Source: Bordetella parapertussis
GTDB taxonomy: Bacteria; Pseudomonadota; Gammaproteobacteria; Burkholderiales; SG8-41
Length of the DNA: 64,000 bases
Assembly: GCA_945885345.1 (NCBI GenBank)
Contig: CAMCYP010000003.1
Coordinates: forward strand, 1 to 64,000
Direction: 5' to 3'
The position numbers and the translations under genes were made by a program. The notes under the pieces are model-generated. The model saw nothing but the letters and a program-made list of their open reading frames with translations. It searched no databases and was not told the DNA's origin. Shown here in pieces: positions 44,828 through 56,016 of this stretch (positions within the stretch are counted from its first letter, which is position 1; the number at the start of each line of letters is the position of its first letter).

Positions 44828-47425
44828 CTACCCAGCGCCTGCCCTTGCCAGAAATTTTTCCTCAAAGATTTCCGCCGGCACTGCTTTGCTGAACAGGTAG
44901 CCCTGCATCTCGTCGCAATGCATCGTCTGCAGCAGCCGTGACTGTTCCGCCGTTTCGACGCCCTCCGCCACCACCTTGAGTTGCAGTGAATGCGCCAGAT
45001 TGATAATGGTCGAGACCAGCGCCTGACCCTCCGGCGCAAGCGTCATCTCGATAATGAAAGAACGATCGATTTTCAGCGTATCCAGCGGCAGCTTGGACAG
45101 GTAATTGAGTGAAGAAAAACCGGTGCCGAAGTCGTCGACGGCTATCGTGATGCCCATGGCGCGGATCAGATTCAGGCTGGAAATGCTGCGCTCGACGTTC
45201 TCCATCAGCAGGCTTTCGGTGATTTCCAGTTCCAGACCTTCCGTCGCATGCTCGTCGACCTCAATCAAGCGCTTGATTTCGTCGATGAAATCGCGATGGC
45301 GCAATTGCAGGGGGGAGACATTCACCGCAATGCGCACAACCGCCAGCCCCGCATTGCGCCAGCACAGATAGTCATCAATAGCCTGGCGCAACGCCCAGCG
45401 CCCGACCTCATAGATCAGCCCGGTTTCCTCCAGGCTTGGAATGAAGTCGCCCGGCGGGATCAAACCTGAGCGCGGATCATTCCACCGGATCAATGCCTCC
45501 GCACCAGTGAGTTTTCCGCTCGCGATGTTCACTTTGGGCTGGTAATGGAGTACAAACTCCCCGTTATCCACGGCACGGCGCAGTCGATTTTCCAGCGTAA
45601 GCGTTTCAGCAACACGCGCGTTCATGCTTTGCGTGTAGAACAGATAGGGATCGCCGCCTTCCTTGGCTTTTTTGAGTGCAGCCTCGGCATTCTTGAACAC
45701 GGTATTGGCATCATCACCATCGGCTGGAAACAGCGCAACCCCGACCTTAGCCGCAACCCGGAAAACAGCATCATTCAGCAGAAATGGATGCCCCAGAAAA
45801 GCCTGCAGCGTTTTCTCCAGGGCCCGCGCCATGCCCTCTTCATTTTTCGCTTCCGGCAGCACCACGGCAAAATGATCCGCCCCAACCCGCGCCACCAGAT
45901 TGGTGTCCCCGGCATTGCTTACAAGCCAGTCCGCCACCTGCTTCAGCAGCGCATCGCCGGCAGACTGGCCGAGACTGTCATTGATGTTCTTGAAGCGCTC
46001 GAGATCGATCAGGAACACGGCGAGTTTGTGCCCTCCCCTGACAGCGCTGCGCATGTACTGCGCCACCCGGTCGAGGAACAGCTTGTGGTTCGCGAGTCCG
46101 GTCAGCACGTCGTAGTAAGCGAGATAATCGAGCCGCTCCTGCTTGTCGATGTGATCGATTGCGAACGCGACATCACGGGCAAGCCCCGTCAACAGCTTCA
46201 ATTCTTCTTCCAGGAAAAACTGGCTTTCTGTCGCGTATAACGCCAATACCCCAACCGCCTCATCGTTGACGATCAGCGGCAGAATGGCGACCGACTGAAT
46301 TCCGGCTTTGGCATATTGTTTGCCGAGCACCAGCGCCGGCCCTCCCGGCAAGTCGTTGGTGACCACGGTCCTTTTTCCCGAAATCGCCTGGGCAGCCAGA
46401 GAGTTTCCCAGCGGTGAATCGCCGCTCAATAAAAGCCGGTCTTTAATTGCCGTCAGAAGCGCCTCACTCACACCCGCGGAAGCAACCGGAACAATCTTCC
46501 CTGTGTCCGGGTCAATCATGGCTATCCAGGCCATATGGAACGAGCCGGCGTCAATTGCAATCCGGCATGCGCCGCTGAATAACGCATCGCGGTCATACAC
46601 GCGTGCGCTCAGTGCATTGATGCCGCTCAACATGGCATATACGCGATTGAGTCGCCTGATCGTGCGCTCTGCTGCTTTTCGAATGGTAATTTCACGGATT
46701 GCGACAGTCACCAGAACCCCATCGGAACTCTTGATCGGACTCAGCATGATTTCGATCGGAAATTCGCTGCCGCTTTTGCGTTGCCCGATGAGTTCAATCC
46801 CCGAGCCGATCTGCTGCGCCAGCGCATCAGCCGTCGAACGCAAGGCATCAGCCAGCAGGCGTTCTGCGAAGCCCTCGGGAATAATGCGCTTTACATTTTG
46901 ACCAAGCAGCTCATCGCGCGGATAGCCAAAGCGTTTTTCCGCCTGCACATTCAGCATGATGATTTCACCGGCTTCATTCACCACCACCATCGCATCCGGA
47001 GCCGCCTCCAGCAACCCGCGGTACCGGCCCTCCATCTGCGCCAGCTGTATTTCCGCCTGCTTGCGGATGGTGATGTCACGGATTGCCGCGATAACCAGAA
47101 TTTCTTCCATGTTATTGAGCGGACTCAGCATGATTTCGATGGGAAATGTACTGCCGTTCTTGCGCTGTCCGATGAGTTCGATGCCCGCCCCCATCTGCTG
47201 AGCCAATGCCTCGGCAGCAGGTCGAAGGGCATCAGCCAGCAGGCGTTCCGCGAAACCCTCCGGAATAAGGCTAGTGACCTGTTGCCCGGCAAGATCGCCG
47301 CCGAGCCAACCGAATAAATTAACAGCCCGGGAGTTGAACAGTAAAATCTTGCCATTGCTGTTGACAATGACCATCGCGTCGGGAGCCGATTCGAGCAACT
47401 CTTCGAATGTATGGTTCTTGAACAT
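44828..47425 (-). CDS. PAS-PAS-GAF-GGDEF-EAL sensor phosphodiesterase
   Basis: Tandem PAS, degenerate GGDEF (VGADHF), canonical EAL (GAEALIRW); start ATG 47425. Confidence 0.92.
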   Translation of the reverse strand: MFKNHTFEELLESAPDAMVIVNSNGKILLFNSRAVNLFGWLGGDLAGQQVTSLIPEGFAERLLADALRPAAEALAQQMGAGIELIGQRKNGSTFPIEIMLSPLNNMEEILVIAAIRDITIRKQAEIQLAQMEGRYRGLLEAAPDAMVVVNEAGEIIMLNVQAEKRFGYPRDELLGQNVKRIIPEGFAERLLADALRSTADALAQQIGSGIELIGQRKSGSEFPIEIMLSPIKSSDGVLVTVAIREITIRKAAERTIRRLNRVYAMLSGINALSARVYDRDALFSGACRIAIDAGSFHMAWIAMIDPDTGKIVPVASAGVSEALLTAIKDRLLLSGDSPLGNSLAAQAISGKRTVVTNDLPGGPALVLGKQYAKAGIQSVAILPLIVNDEAVGVLALYATESQFFLEEELKLLTGLARDVAFAIDHIDKQERLDYLAYYDVLTGLANHKLFLDRVAQYMRSAVRGGHKLAVFLIDLERFKNINDSLGQSAGDALLKQVADWLVSNAGDTNLVARVGADHFAVVLPEAKNEEGMARALEKTLQAFLGHPFLLNDAVFRVAAKVGVALFPADGDDANTVFKNAEAALKKAKEGGDPYLFYTQSMNARVAETLTLENRLRRAVDNGEFVLHYQPKVNIASGKLTGAEALIRWNDPRSGLIPPGDFIPSLEETGLIYEVGRWALRQAIDDYLCWRNAGLAVVRIAVNVSPLQLRHRDFIDEIKRLIEVDEHATEGLELEITESLLMENVERSISSLNLIRAMGITIAVDDFGTGFSSLNYLSKLPLDTLKIDRSFIIEMTLAPEGQALVSTIINLAHSLQLKVVAEGVETAEQSRLLQTMHCDEMQGYLFSKAVPAEIFEEKFLARAGAG

Positions 47426-47642
47426 TAAATGGTTCTTTTCTGCTCTCGGGGTAGTTACCGTTTCAGTAACACAGGGCCCCAATGGCACACGGCGAGAATA
47501 CGTACTCCTGTCGATCTATATCGGGACTAGGGTCAAATATGGCCCAACCAGTGCGCAGGGGTTACGCAAGATTACCCGCTCACACCTTCAAATCGGACCA
47601 CCTTTTTACAATGCGGACGTCCATATCCGCAAAAATCGGGAA

Positions 47643-48797
47643 TCAAGCAGGCCCTGACAACTCCCGCACCAGTGCCGCCAGCAGACGATCAATGTCTTCT
47701 TCGTTATTGAAAAAACTCAGCGAAACACGGATTGCACCGTCCTTGACGTTGACGATGATGCGGTGTTTTTCGCGCAGCATATCCATCAGCCCGCCGGCTT
47801 CCGGCACCACAAAACTGACAATCTGCGCGCGTTCCTCCCAGGGTTCCGGTGTCAACACCGGCAGTCCCGAAGCCTGCAACTGCGCCATGCAATAGGTGGA
47901 CAGTTCACGCACGCGATCCTCGATGTTCTGCAAGCCGATGGATGCAATGAACGCGGCACTGTCGCGCAACACGCGAAGACCGAGAAAGTTGGGGTTGCCG
48001 CCTTCGAAACGGTGCGCGGTCCGCACATAGTCGAACTGGCTTTTCAGGTGGGCACTGGCCTGCGCTGAACCTTTGGCCGCCGGCGCCTTCAGGAAGGGGG
48101 TGCGGATTTCATCGACCAGTTCCTCGCGGCAGTACAGCAAACCCAGCCCGGTCAGACCGAACAGATTCTTGTGCCCGCCAATGGCTACCATGTCCGCACC
48201 CAGACTGTGCAGGGGTGCTGCGAGAATACCCGCAGCCTGCACGCCATCAACCACCAGGCGCGCGCCGCGCGTGCGGCAGGCCGCACCGAGTTCCGGCAAA
48301 TTGACGCGATACCCGTTACCGTAGGTGATGTATGCGGTTGATACCACCCGGGTGCGACCATCCATCTGCTCGAGAAACGCCTCCAGCGGCAGACGTCCGT
48401 CGCGGTTTTTCGCATAGCGGATTTCCACACCGCGTCCCTCCCAGTGCTTCCATACCCAGACATTGGCCACATGCTCCATGTCGGTGAGCACGATGTTGTC
48501 GCCGGGTCGCAGATCGAAAGCATGCGCAGCGATGTTGAGGCCTTCTGTGGTGTTCTTGGTGAAGGCGATCTCGGCAGGCTTTGCCCCGAGCAGACGCGCC
48601 ATGACCTCGCGCGTTTCTGCAACCTGGGCTGCGGACCAGGCCTCGACACCCGCCGTTTCACGAACGTCACGGCAATAATCCTGCATCGCCAGTTCCTGGC
48701 AGCGCGGCGGCACGGTCTTGCGCGCGGTATCAAGGTAAGTCCAGTTGGCGAGGGTCGGGAATTCGTCCCGCAGTTGTGTCCAGTTGACGGCCGTCAT
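47643..48797 (-). CDS. Aminotransferase class V-fold PLP enzyme
   Basis: FTKNTTEGLNIAAHAFDLRPGDNIVLTDMEH...DGVQAAGILAAPLHSLGADMVAIGGHKNLFGLTGLGLLYCRE. Confidence 0.92.
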   Translation of the reverse strand: MTAVNWTQLRDEFPTLANWTYLDTARKTVPPRCQELAMQDYCRDVRETAGVEAWSAAQVAETREVMARLLGAKPAEIAFTKNTTEGLNIAAHAFDLRPGDNIVLTDMEHVANVWVWKHWEGRGVEIRYAKNRDGRLPLEAFLEQMDGRTRVVSTAYITYGNGYRVNLPELGAACRTRGARLVVDGVQAAGILAAPLHSLGADMVAIGGHKNLFGLTGLGLLYCREELVDEIRTPFLKAPAAKGSAQASAHLKSQFDYVRTAHRFEGGNPNFLGLRVLRDSAAFIASIGLQNIEDRVRELSTYCMAQLQASGLPVLTPEPWEERAQIVSFVVPEAGGLMDMLREKHRIIVNVKDGAIRVSLSFFNNEEDIDRLLAALVRELSGPA

Positions 48798-48959
48798 GCA
48801 GTTTCCTGTTTTTTGCTCAAGTATTGTTACGGCTAATGGTAGTCGAATCCCGCTGTCATGCGGACGCCGGCTTCCACGCGACGCGGCTTGCTGCTAATCT
48901 GCAACGCAATATCGCTACTGCAGTGCGTTGTTTGCAATACCCTTCCAAGGAGCATCACC

Positions 48960-49931
48960 ATGCGCCACCTGCTGCCCGCATTCGCCGCCCTGATCGCCCT
49001 TGCGCCGGCGCAAGCACTGTTCGCTGCGGACAGCGCCTATCCGACGCGCCCGGTGCGCCTGATCGTGCCCTACCCGCCCGGCGGCGGTTCGGACATTACC
49101 GGCCGCGCCATCGGCAACAAACTCACCGAATACCTCGGCCAGACCTTTGTCATCGACAACCGGCCCGGTGCCACCGGCCTGATCGGGACCGTCATTGCCG
49201 CACGCGCGCCGGCCGACGGCTACTCCATCATCCTCGCCGATGCACCGCACACCATCAATTCACTGGTCTATGCCAAGGCGCCCTATGACGCGATTCGCGA
49301 CTTCACACCGCTGAACCTGGTGGCCACTTCGCCGCAGGCGCTGCTCGCCAATCCGAAGTTCAGCGCCAACACCTTGAAGGAACTGCTGGCGATGCCGCGC
49401 GCGCAAACCGAAAAACTGGCGATGGGCAGCAGTGGCCTCGCCAGCGGCCCTCATCTGGTTTATGAATGGCTGCGCCTGCGCTCCGGCCTGACGCTGAACC
49501 ACGTGCCGTACAAAGGCGGCGGCCCTTCGCTGGCCGATGGCGCAGCAGGACAGATCCCGCTGGTGATGAATGCGGTGCCGGCCGCCATGCCCTACGTCAA
49601 ATCCGGTCGCCTGAAAGTCCTCGCCATCACCAGTCCGAAGCGTCACCCGCTGCTGCCGAACGTGCAGACCTTCATCGAAGCCGGGGTCAAGGATTTTGTG
49701 ACTTTCCAGTGGTACGGCATGCTCGGCCCGGCCGGCATGCCCAAGGACATCATCACCACGCTGAACCAGGCGATCAACAAGGCGCTGGACGCACCCGACG
49801 TCAAGGAACGCTTTACCGCGCTGACTTTTGATTCCCACACCGGCAGCCCGGAAGACTTCCGCAAACTGCTGGTGTCGGAAGACAAGCGCTGGAAAGACGT
49901 GCTGAAGCAGGTGAAGATCCGTCTCGACTGA
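48960..49931 (+). CDS. Bug-family tripartite tricarboxylate transporter substrate-binding protein
   Basis: YPTRPVRLIVPYPPGGGSDITGRAIGNKLTEYLGQTFVIDNRPGATGLIGT. Confidence 0.95.
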   Translation: MRHLLPAFAALIALAPAQALFAADSAYPTRPVRLIVPYPPGGGSDITGRAIGNKLTEYLGQTFVIDNRPGATGLIGTVIAARAPADGYSIILADAPHTINSLVYAKAPYDAIRDFTPLNLVATSPQALLANPKFSANTLKELLAMPRAQTEKLAMGSSGLASGPHLVYEWLRLRSGLTLNHVPYKGGGPSLADGAAGQIPLVMNAVPAAMPYVKSGRLKVLAITSPKRHPLLPNVQTFIEAGVKDFVTFQWYGMLGPAGMPKDIITTLNQAINKALDAPDVKERFTALTFDSHTGSPEDFRKLLVSEDKRWKDVLKQVKIRLD

Positions 49932-49953
49932 ACGGCCGTGATGCCTGCATGAA

Positions 49954-49983
49954 AACGGCCGCACCCGAAAGGATGCGGCCGTT
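49954..49983. terminator. Perfect 10-bp-stem hairpin between convergent genes
   Basis: AACGGCCGCA-CCCGAAAGGA-TGCGGCCGTT. Confidence 0.6.
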
Positions 49984-50003
49984 GACCTGACAGTCACCCG
50001 CAA

Positions 50004-51422
50004 TCAGGACTTCAGCGCGACCAATACCTCTTCCAGCATTTTCTTCGCATCGCCGAAGAGCATGCGGTTATTTTCTTTATAAAACAATGGGTTATCAACC
50101 CCCGCGTAACCCGAGGCCATGCTGCGCTTCATGACGATGGAAGTCTTGGCTTTCCACACTTCGAGCACCGGCATGCCGGCGATCGGGCTGCCCGGATCTT
50201 CCTGCGCCGCCGGATTCACGATGTCGTTGGCACCGATGACCATTGAAACGTCGGTATCCGGGAAGTCTTCGTTCAACTCATCCATTTCCATCACGATGTC
50301 GTAAGGCACCCTGGCTTCGGCCAGCAGCACATTCATGTGCCCGGGCATGCGACCCGCAACCGGGTGGATGCCGAAACGTACATTGACGCCCTTTTCGCGC
50401 AGCAGCTTGGTGATTTCGTACACCGTGTGCTGTGCCTGTGCCACCGCCATGCCGTAACCCGGCACGATAATCACGTTTTTCGCATCGCGCAGCAGCTCGG
50501 CAGTTTCGACGGCACTGATCGAAGTCACTTCGCCGGCGGGCTGTGCTTCGCCCTTGGCTTTCGCCGGCGCACCACCGCCAGTACCGAAGCCGCCGGCAAT
50601 GACGCTGATGAAATTGCGGTTCATCGCGCGGCACATGATGTAGGACAGGATCGCACCGCTGGAACCGACCAGTGCGCCGGTAACGATCAGCAAATCATTG
50701 GATAACATGAACCCGGTGGCCGCCGCAGCCCAGCCGGAATAACTGTTCAGCATCGACACCACCACCGGCATGTCGGCGCCACCGATGGCCATGACCATGT
50801 GGATGCCGAACAGCAGCGACACCACCGTCATGATGATCAGCGGCTTCATGCCGGCATCCACCGATTCGGCATGAATGAACTCGCGGCCGAAATAAAGTAT
50901 GACCAGCAGGCCCAACAGGTTGAGCCAGTGCCGTCCCGGCAGCAGCAGCGGTTTGCCACCGATGCGGCCCGAGAGCTTGCAGAACGCGATGATCGAACCG
51001 GAGAAGGTCACCGCGCCGATCAGGATGCCGACGTAAATCTCGACTTCATGGATGATCTTTTCCGCACCCTGCAGATGGCCGGATGCGGCCGGGTCAATGT
51101 AGTTGGCGTAACCGACCAGTGCTGCGGCGAGGCCGACCAGGCTGTGCATCAGCGCGACCAGCTCCGGCATCTGGGTCATTTTCACGGTGCGCGCTGCGTA
51201 AAGGCCGATTGATGCGCCGACGACCATGGCGCCGATGATCCAGGCATAACCGTGCGCAGTGACCTGCGGCCCGAATACCGTCGCCAGCACGGCGATGGTC
51301 ATGCCGATCATGCCGTAGAGATTGCCGCGCCGTGACGACTCCGGATGCGACAGTCCGCCGAGGCTGAGGATGAAAAGAATCGTGGCTCCGATGTAGGAGA
51401 CGGTGGCGATGCTTGAAGACAT
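50004..51422 (-). CDS. pntB: NAD(P) transhydrogenase subunit beta
   Basis: [56 protein letters not shown]. Confidence 0.96.
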   Translation of the reverse strand: MSSSIATVSYIGATILFILSLGGLSHPESSRRGNLYGMIGMTIAVLATVFGPQVTAHGYAWIIGAMVVGASIGLYAARTVKMTQMPELVALMHSLVGLAAALVGYANYIDPAASGHLQGAEKIIHEVEIYVGILIGAVTFSGSIIAFCKLSGRIGGKPLLLPGRHWLNLLGLLVILYFGREFIHAESVDAGMKPLIIMTVVSLLFGIHMVMAIGGADMPVVVSMLNSYSGWAAAATGFMLSNDLLIVTGALVGSSGAILSYIMCRAMNRNFISVIAGGFGTGGGAPAKAKGEAQPAGEVTSISAVETAELLRDAKNVIIVPGYGMAVAQAQHTVYEITKLLREKGVNVRFGIHPVAGRMPGHMNVLLAEARVPYDIVMEMDELNEDFPDTDVSMVIGANDIVNPAAQEDPGSPIAGMPVLEVWKAKTSIVMKRSMASGYAGVDNPLFYKENNRMLFGDAKKMLEEVLVALKS

Positions 51423-51437
51423 TTTTCCGTCTCTCCT

Positions 51438-53024
51438 TTATTTGCGGAACATGTCGAGCATGCGACGGGTCACTGCGAATCCGCCGAACATGTTGATGGT
51501 GGTCAAGCCAATGCTGACCACCGCGAGGCCGAGGATCCAGGTCTCCGGCCGTTCGATTCCGCCCGTCATCGGCGGCGCGACCTGCACCAGCGCACCGATG
51601 GCGATGATGCTGCTGATGGCGTTGGTCACGCTCATCAGCGGCGTGTGCAGTGCAGGCGTGACGTTCCATACCACCATGTAGCCGATGAAGCAGGCCAGCA
51701 CGAACACCGTGAAGTGGCCGAGGAAGGCCGCCGGCGCATAGGCACCGATGAACCAGAACAGCAGGGCTGCGACCAGAAAGGTGATCGCGGTGCTCTTCGC
51801 CGATGCCGGCGCGCCGCTACCATGGCCATGGCCTTTCTTTTCGTCCGACTTGGCCGCCCCTGCAGCGGGCTTGGGCGGTGCGGCCGGCAACTTGATCGGC
51901 GGCGGCGGCCAGGTGATGCCGCCTTCCTTGATCACTGTCAGGCCGCGAATCGCGTCGTCTTCCATATTGACGTTGATGACGCCGTCCTTGGTCTTGCACA
52001 GTTCCTCGGCAAGACGGAACAGGTTGGTGGCGTACAGCGTCGATGACTGCTTGGCCAGGCGCGAGTTCAAATCGGTATAGCCGACGATGGTCACGCCGTG
52101 TTTCACCACCGCCTTGCCGGGCTCGGTCAGTTCGCAGTTGCCGCCGCGCTCCGCCGCCATGTCGACGATGACGCTGCCCGGTTTCATGCTTTGTACCATC
52201 TCGGCGGTGATCAGTCTGGGGGCGGGCTTGCCGGGAATCAGCGCCGTGGTAATGATGATGTCCACTTCCCTGGCCTGCTTCGCGTACATCTCGCGCTGGG
52301 CCTGCTGGAAGCCCTCGCTCATCACCTTGGCGTAACCGCCGCCGCCGGACCCTTCTTCCTCGTAATCAACCTTGACGAATTCGCCGCCCAGCGAAACCAC
52401 CTGGTCAGCTACTTCGGCGCGCGTGTCGTTGGCGCGCACGATGGCGCCCAGACCGGCTGCCGTGCCGATCGCCGCGAGACCCGCGACGCCGGCGCCGGCG
52501 ATGAAAACCTTGGCCGGCGGAACCTTGCCCGCGGCGGTAATCTGGCCGTTGAAAAAACGGCCGAAGGCGTTGGCGGCCTCGATGACGGCGCGATAGCCGG
52601 CAACGCCGGCCTGGGAAGTCAGCGCGTCCATTTTCTGGGCGCGGGACAGCACGCGCGGCAGCGAGTCGATCGCCAGCACGGTGGTTTTTTTCGCCGCCAG
52701 TTGCTGCATCAATTCCGGGTTTTGTGCCGGCCAGATAAAACCGATCAGGGTGCCGCCTTCACGCAGCAGACCGACATCCTCGGCCGTCGGAACACCAACC
52801 TTGAATACGATGTCGGAGCCGGACCACAACTGGGCTGCAGTCGCTGCAATCTCCGCACCCGCAGCACGATAGGTGTCATCGCTGCAATTTGCCGCATCGC
52901 CCGCGCCAGACTGCACCATGACCTTGAAGCCCAGCTTGATCAGCTTTTCAACGACCTCAGGAACCGTTGCGACGCGCTTTTCGCCCGCGGCTGTTTCCTT
53001 GGGCACTCCGATGGTCTGAGGCAT
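51438..53024 (-). CDS. pntA: NAD(P) transhydrogenase subunit alpha (full length)
   Basis: [46 protein letters not shown]...; C-terminal membrane domain included. Confidence 0.95.
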   Translation of the reverse strand: MPQTIGVPKETAAGEKRVATVPEVVEKLIKLGFKVMVQSGAGDAANCSDDTYRAAGAEIAATAAQLWSGSDIVFKVGVPTAEDVGLLREGGTLIGFIWPAQNPELMQQLAAKKTTVLAIDSLPRVLSRAQKMDALTSQAGVAGYRAVIEAANAFGRFFNGQITAAGKVPPAKVFIAGAGVAGLAAIGTAAGLGAIVRANDTRAEVADQVVSLGGEFVKVDYEEEGSGGGGYAKVMSEGFQQAQREMYAKQAREVDIIITTALIPGKPAPRLITAEMVQSMKPGSVIVDMAAERGGNCELTEPGKAVVKHGVTIVGYTDLNSRLAKQSSTLYATNLFRLAEELCKTKDGVINVNMEDDAIRGLTVIKEGGITWPPPPIKLPAAPPKPAAGAAKSDEKKGHGHGSGAPASAKSTAITFLVAALLFWFIGAYAPAAFLGHFTVFVLACFIGYMVVWNVTPALHTPLMSVTNAISSIIAIGALVQVAPPMTGGIERPETWILGLAVVSIGLTTINMFGGFAVTRRMLDMFRK

Positions 53025-53223
53025 GAATTCCCCTTCTTTGGTGCTGGATATTGAGGGTCTATGTGTAAGGCGGCAGCGACGCCACAAGAGACGTACGCAA
53101 TGTGGCCTGATTATAAGACAAAAAAACTGCGTGCCCCCGACTTGGATCGCACGATTTTGCGGTTCTGTTTATACCGTTATGCAAGCGTCTTATAACCGTG
53201 CGCGCACCGCTTATAATTCCCGC

Positions 53224-55002
53224 ATGTCCGCGATCCGCCTCCTGCCCGAACTCCTGATCAACCAGATCGCCGCAGGCGAAGTCATCGAACGCCCGGCGTC
53301 TGCGCTGAAAGAATTACTGGAAAACAGCCTCGACGCCGGTGCACAGGCGATCAGCGTCGAACTCGCGGCCGGCGGCGTGAAGCAAGTCTCTGTGATCGAT
53401 GACGGCAGCGGTATCGGCCGCGACGAACTCAAACTCGCGCTGGCCCGCCATGCCACCAGCAAGATCACATCGCTCGACGACCTCGAACATGTCGCCAGCC
53501 TCGGTTTTCGCGGCGAAGCATTGGCCAGCATTGCCTCGGTGTCGCGCATGGAACTGACCAGCCGCCGCACTGAAGACCGTCATGCCTACAAGGTGACTGC
53601 CGAAGGCCCGACGCTGGGCGCACCGGAACCGGCGACTCTCGCGCGCGGTACGCGCATCGATGTGCGCGAGCTGTATTTCAACACCCCGGCGCGGCGCAAA
53701 TTCCTCAAATCCGAACAGACCGAATTCGCGCATTGCGAGGAAGCCTTCCGTCGCATTGCGCTGTCGCGGCCCGATGTCGCGTTTGTGCTGACCCACAACG
53801 GCCGCGTCCGGCTGCAGGTCAAGCCACAGCCGCTGGCCGCGCGCGTTGCCGCCGTACTCGGTGAGGAGTTCGCCGACGGCGCACTGCCGGTCGAGGAATC
53901 CGGCGGCCAGATCGCCATCCGCGGCGCCATCAGCTCACCTTCGCATGCCAAGGGCACGCGCGATGCGCAGTATTTTTTCGTCAATGGCCGCTGCATTCGC
54001 GACAAGGTGGTGGCGCATGCCATCCGCCAGGCCTATGCCGATGTACTGCACCACGACCGCCATCCTTCCTTTGTGCTGTTCCTCGACATCGATCCGCAAC
54101 TGGTCGACGTCAATGTGCATCCGGCCAAGGCCGAAGTGCGCTTCCGTGATTCACGCGCCGTGCACCAGTTCATTTTCCACGCGCTGCACAAGACCTTGTC
54201 GCGCTCCGCCGGTGATGCCGCGCCTGCAATGGCCGCGCCTTCTGCATCGCCGCCAACAACACCTGCCGCGCCGTTCTACCGCAGCCAGGGCGCAATGACT
54301 CTTGGCATCGCCCAGCCCGCCGGCGCTTACGCCACGCTATTCGCGCCACGTCCCGCCGCAGATACCGCTACCTTGCCGCAAGCAGCACCGATCCCAGCGC
54401 TGCCGCCCTCCGGCGATGAACATCCGCTGGGATTCGCGCTGGCACAGCTCGCCGGCATTTACATCCTTGCCGAAAACCGCAACGGCCTGATCATCATCGA
54501 CATGCATGCCGCGCACGAACGCATCATGTATGAAAAACTCAAGACCGCACTCGACGGCCGGACGATACCGATGCAGCCGCTGCTGGTACCGGTGCATTTC
54601 GCCGCCGAAGCGCTGGATGTCGCCACCACCGAGGATGAACGCGAAGGATTACAGGCCCTCGGCTTCGACATCGCGCCCGCCGGCCCCGGCGCATTGATCG
54701 TGCGCGGAGTGCCGGCTTTGCTCGCCGATGCCGATGCGCAGGCACTGGCGCTGGATGTATTGCATGAAGTGCGCGAATACGGCGCCAGCCGCATCGCCAC
54801 CGAACGCGGCAACGAACTCCTCGGCACCATGGCCTGCCATGCCGCGGTGCGCGCCAACCGCAAACTGACCGTACCCGAAATGAATGCACTGCTGCGCGAC
54901 ATGGAAGCCACAGAACGTTCGGGCCAGTGCAACCACGGCCGCCCGACCTGGCACCAATTCTCGGTCGCTGACCTCGACCGCCTGTTCCGTCGCGGGGAGT
55001 GA
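53224..55002 (+). CDS. mutL: DNA mismatch repair protein MutL
   Basis: IRLLPELLINQIAAGEVIERPASALKELLENSLDAGA...GFRGEALASIASVSR. Confidence 0.97.
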   Translation: MSAIRLLPELLINQIAAGEVIERPASALKELLENSLDAGAQAISVELAAGGVKQVSVIDDGSGIGRDELKLALARHATSKITSLDDLEHVASLGFRGEALASIASVSRMELTSRRTEDRHAYKVTAEGPTLGAPEPATLARGTRIDVRELYFNTPARRKFLKSEQTEFAHCEEAFRRIALSRPDVAFVLTHNGRVRLQVKPQPLAARVAAVLGEEFADGALPVEESGGQIAIRGAISSPSHAKGTRDAQYFFVNGRCIRDKVVAHAIRQAYADVLHHDRHPSFVLFLDIDPQLVDVNVHPAKAEVRFRDSRAVHQFIFHALHKTLSRSAGDAAPAMAAPSASPPTTPAAPFYRSQGAMTLGIAQPAGAYATLFAPRPAADTATLPQAAPIPALPPSGDEHPLGFALAQLAGIYILAENRNGLIIIDMHAAHERIMYEKLKTALDGRTIPMQPLLVPVHFAAEALDVATTEDEREGLQALGFDIAPAGPGALIVRGVPALLADADAQALALDVLHEVREYGASRIATERGNELLGTMACHAAVRANRKLTVPEMNALLRDMEATERSGQCNHGRPTWHQFSVADLDRLFRRGE

Positions 55003-55046
55003 CCCGCCATGATAAATAGTAACTAATTGTTTTTATTGATAATTTT

Positions 55047-56012
55047 ATGGCCACCACTGCACATCCCCCCGCCATCCTGCTGATGGGCCCCACGGCCAGC
55101 GGCAAAACCGCGGTCGCCGTGCAACTGGCATCGACCCTCCCCTGCGAAATCATCAGTGTCGATTCCGCGCTGGTCTACAAGGACATGGACATCGGCACCG
55201 CCAAGCCCGATGCCGAAACCCTGAAACGCGCGCCGCACCACCTGATCAATGTCATCGAGCCGCATGAAAGTTATTCCGCGGCGCGTTTCCGTGACGACGC
55301 ACTGACCTTGATGCGCGAAATCACCGAACGCGGCAACATTCCGCTGCTGGTCGGCGGCACGATGCTCTACTTCAAGGCGCTGGTCGAAGGCCTCAATGAC
55401 CTGCCGGAAGCGGACTCGACGATCCGCCTCATCATAGAAACCATGGCAGAAGAAGACGGCTGGCCGGGAGTGCACGACAAACTGCGCAAGGTCGATCCTG
55501 AAACCGCGGCACGGCTGGAACCCAACGACTCGCAACGCATCCAGCGTGCGCTGGAAATCTACTACATCACCGGCAAGTCGATGACCGACCTGCTGAAAAA
55601 ACCCAAATACGTTTACTTCCCCTACACCCCCATCCGCATCGCGCTGCTGCCCGCCGACCGCGCAATGCTGCACCAGCGCATCGAGCAGCGTTTTGATGCC
55701 ATGCTCGCTGCAGGACTGGTCGATGAACTGCGCCAACTGCGTGAGGATTATTCACTGGAACCCGACACGCCAGCCATGCGCTGCGTCGGTTATCGCCAGG
55801 CCTGGGATCACATTACCGGAAAAATCAGCCTTGATGAGCTGCGCGAACAGGGTATCGCCGCGACACGCCAGCTCGCCAAACGGCAACTGACCTGGCTGCG
55901 CTCGACGGAAGGTTTCACGGAATTTGACTGCTTGTCCGGGAATGTCGGGGATATGGTGCTGGAATATATCCGGCAGGAACTGGAGGCGATGGTGATCGCC
56001 GGAGAGTCGTAA
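55047..56012 (+). CDS. miaA: tRNA dimethylallyltransferase
   Basis: ILLMGPTASGKTAVAVQLASTLPCEIISVDSALVYKDMDIGTAKP. Confidence 0.97.
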   Translation: MATTAHPPAILLMGPTASGKTAVAVQLASTLPCEIISVDSALVYKDMDIGTAKPDAETLKRAPHHLINVIEPHESYSAARFRDDALTLMREITERGNIPLLVGGTMLYFKALVEGLNDLPEADSTIRLIIETMAEEDGWPGVHDKLRKVDPETAARLEPNDSQRIQRALEIYYITGKSMTDLLKKPKYVYFPYTPIRIALLPADRAMLHQRIEQRFDAMLAAGLVDELRQLREDYSLEPDTPAMRCVGYRQAWDHITGKISLDELREQGIAATRQLAKRQLTWLRSTEGFTEFDCLSGNVGDMVLEYIRQELEAMVIAGES

Positions 56013-56016
56013 GGCT

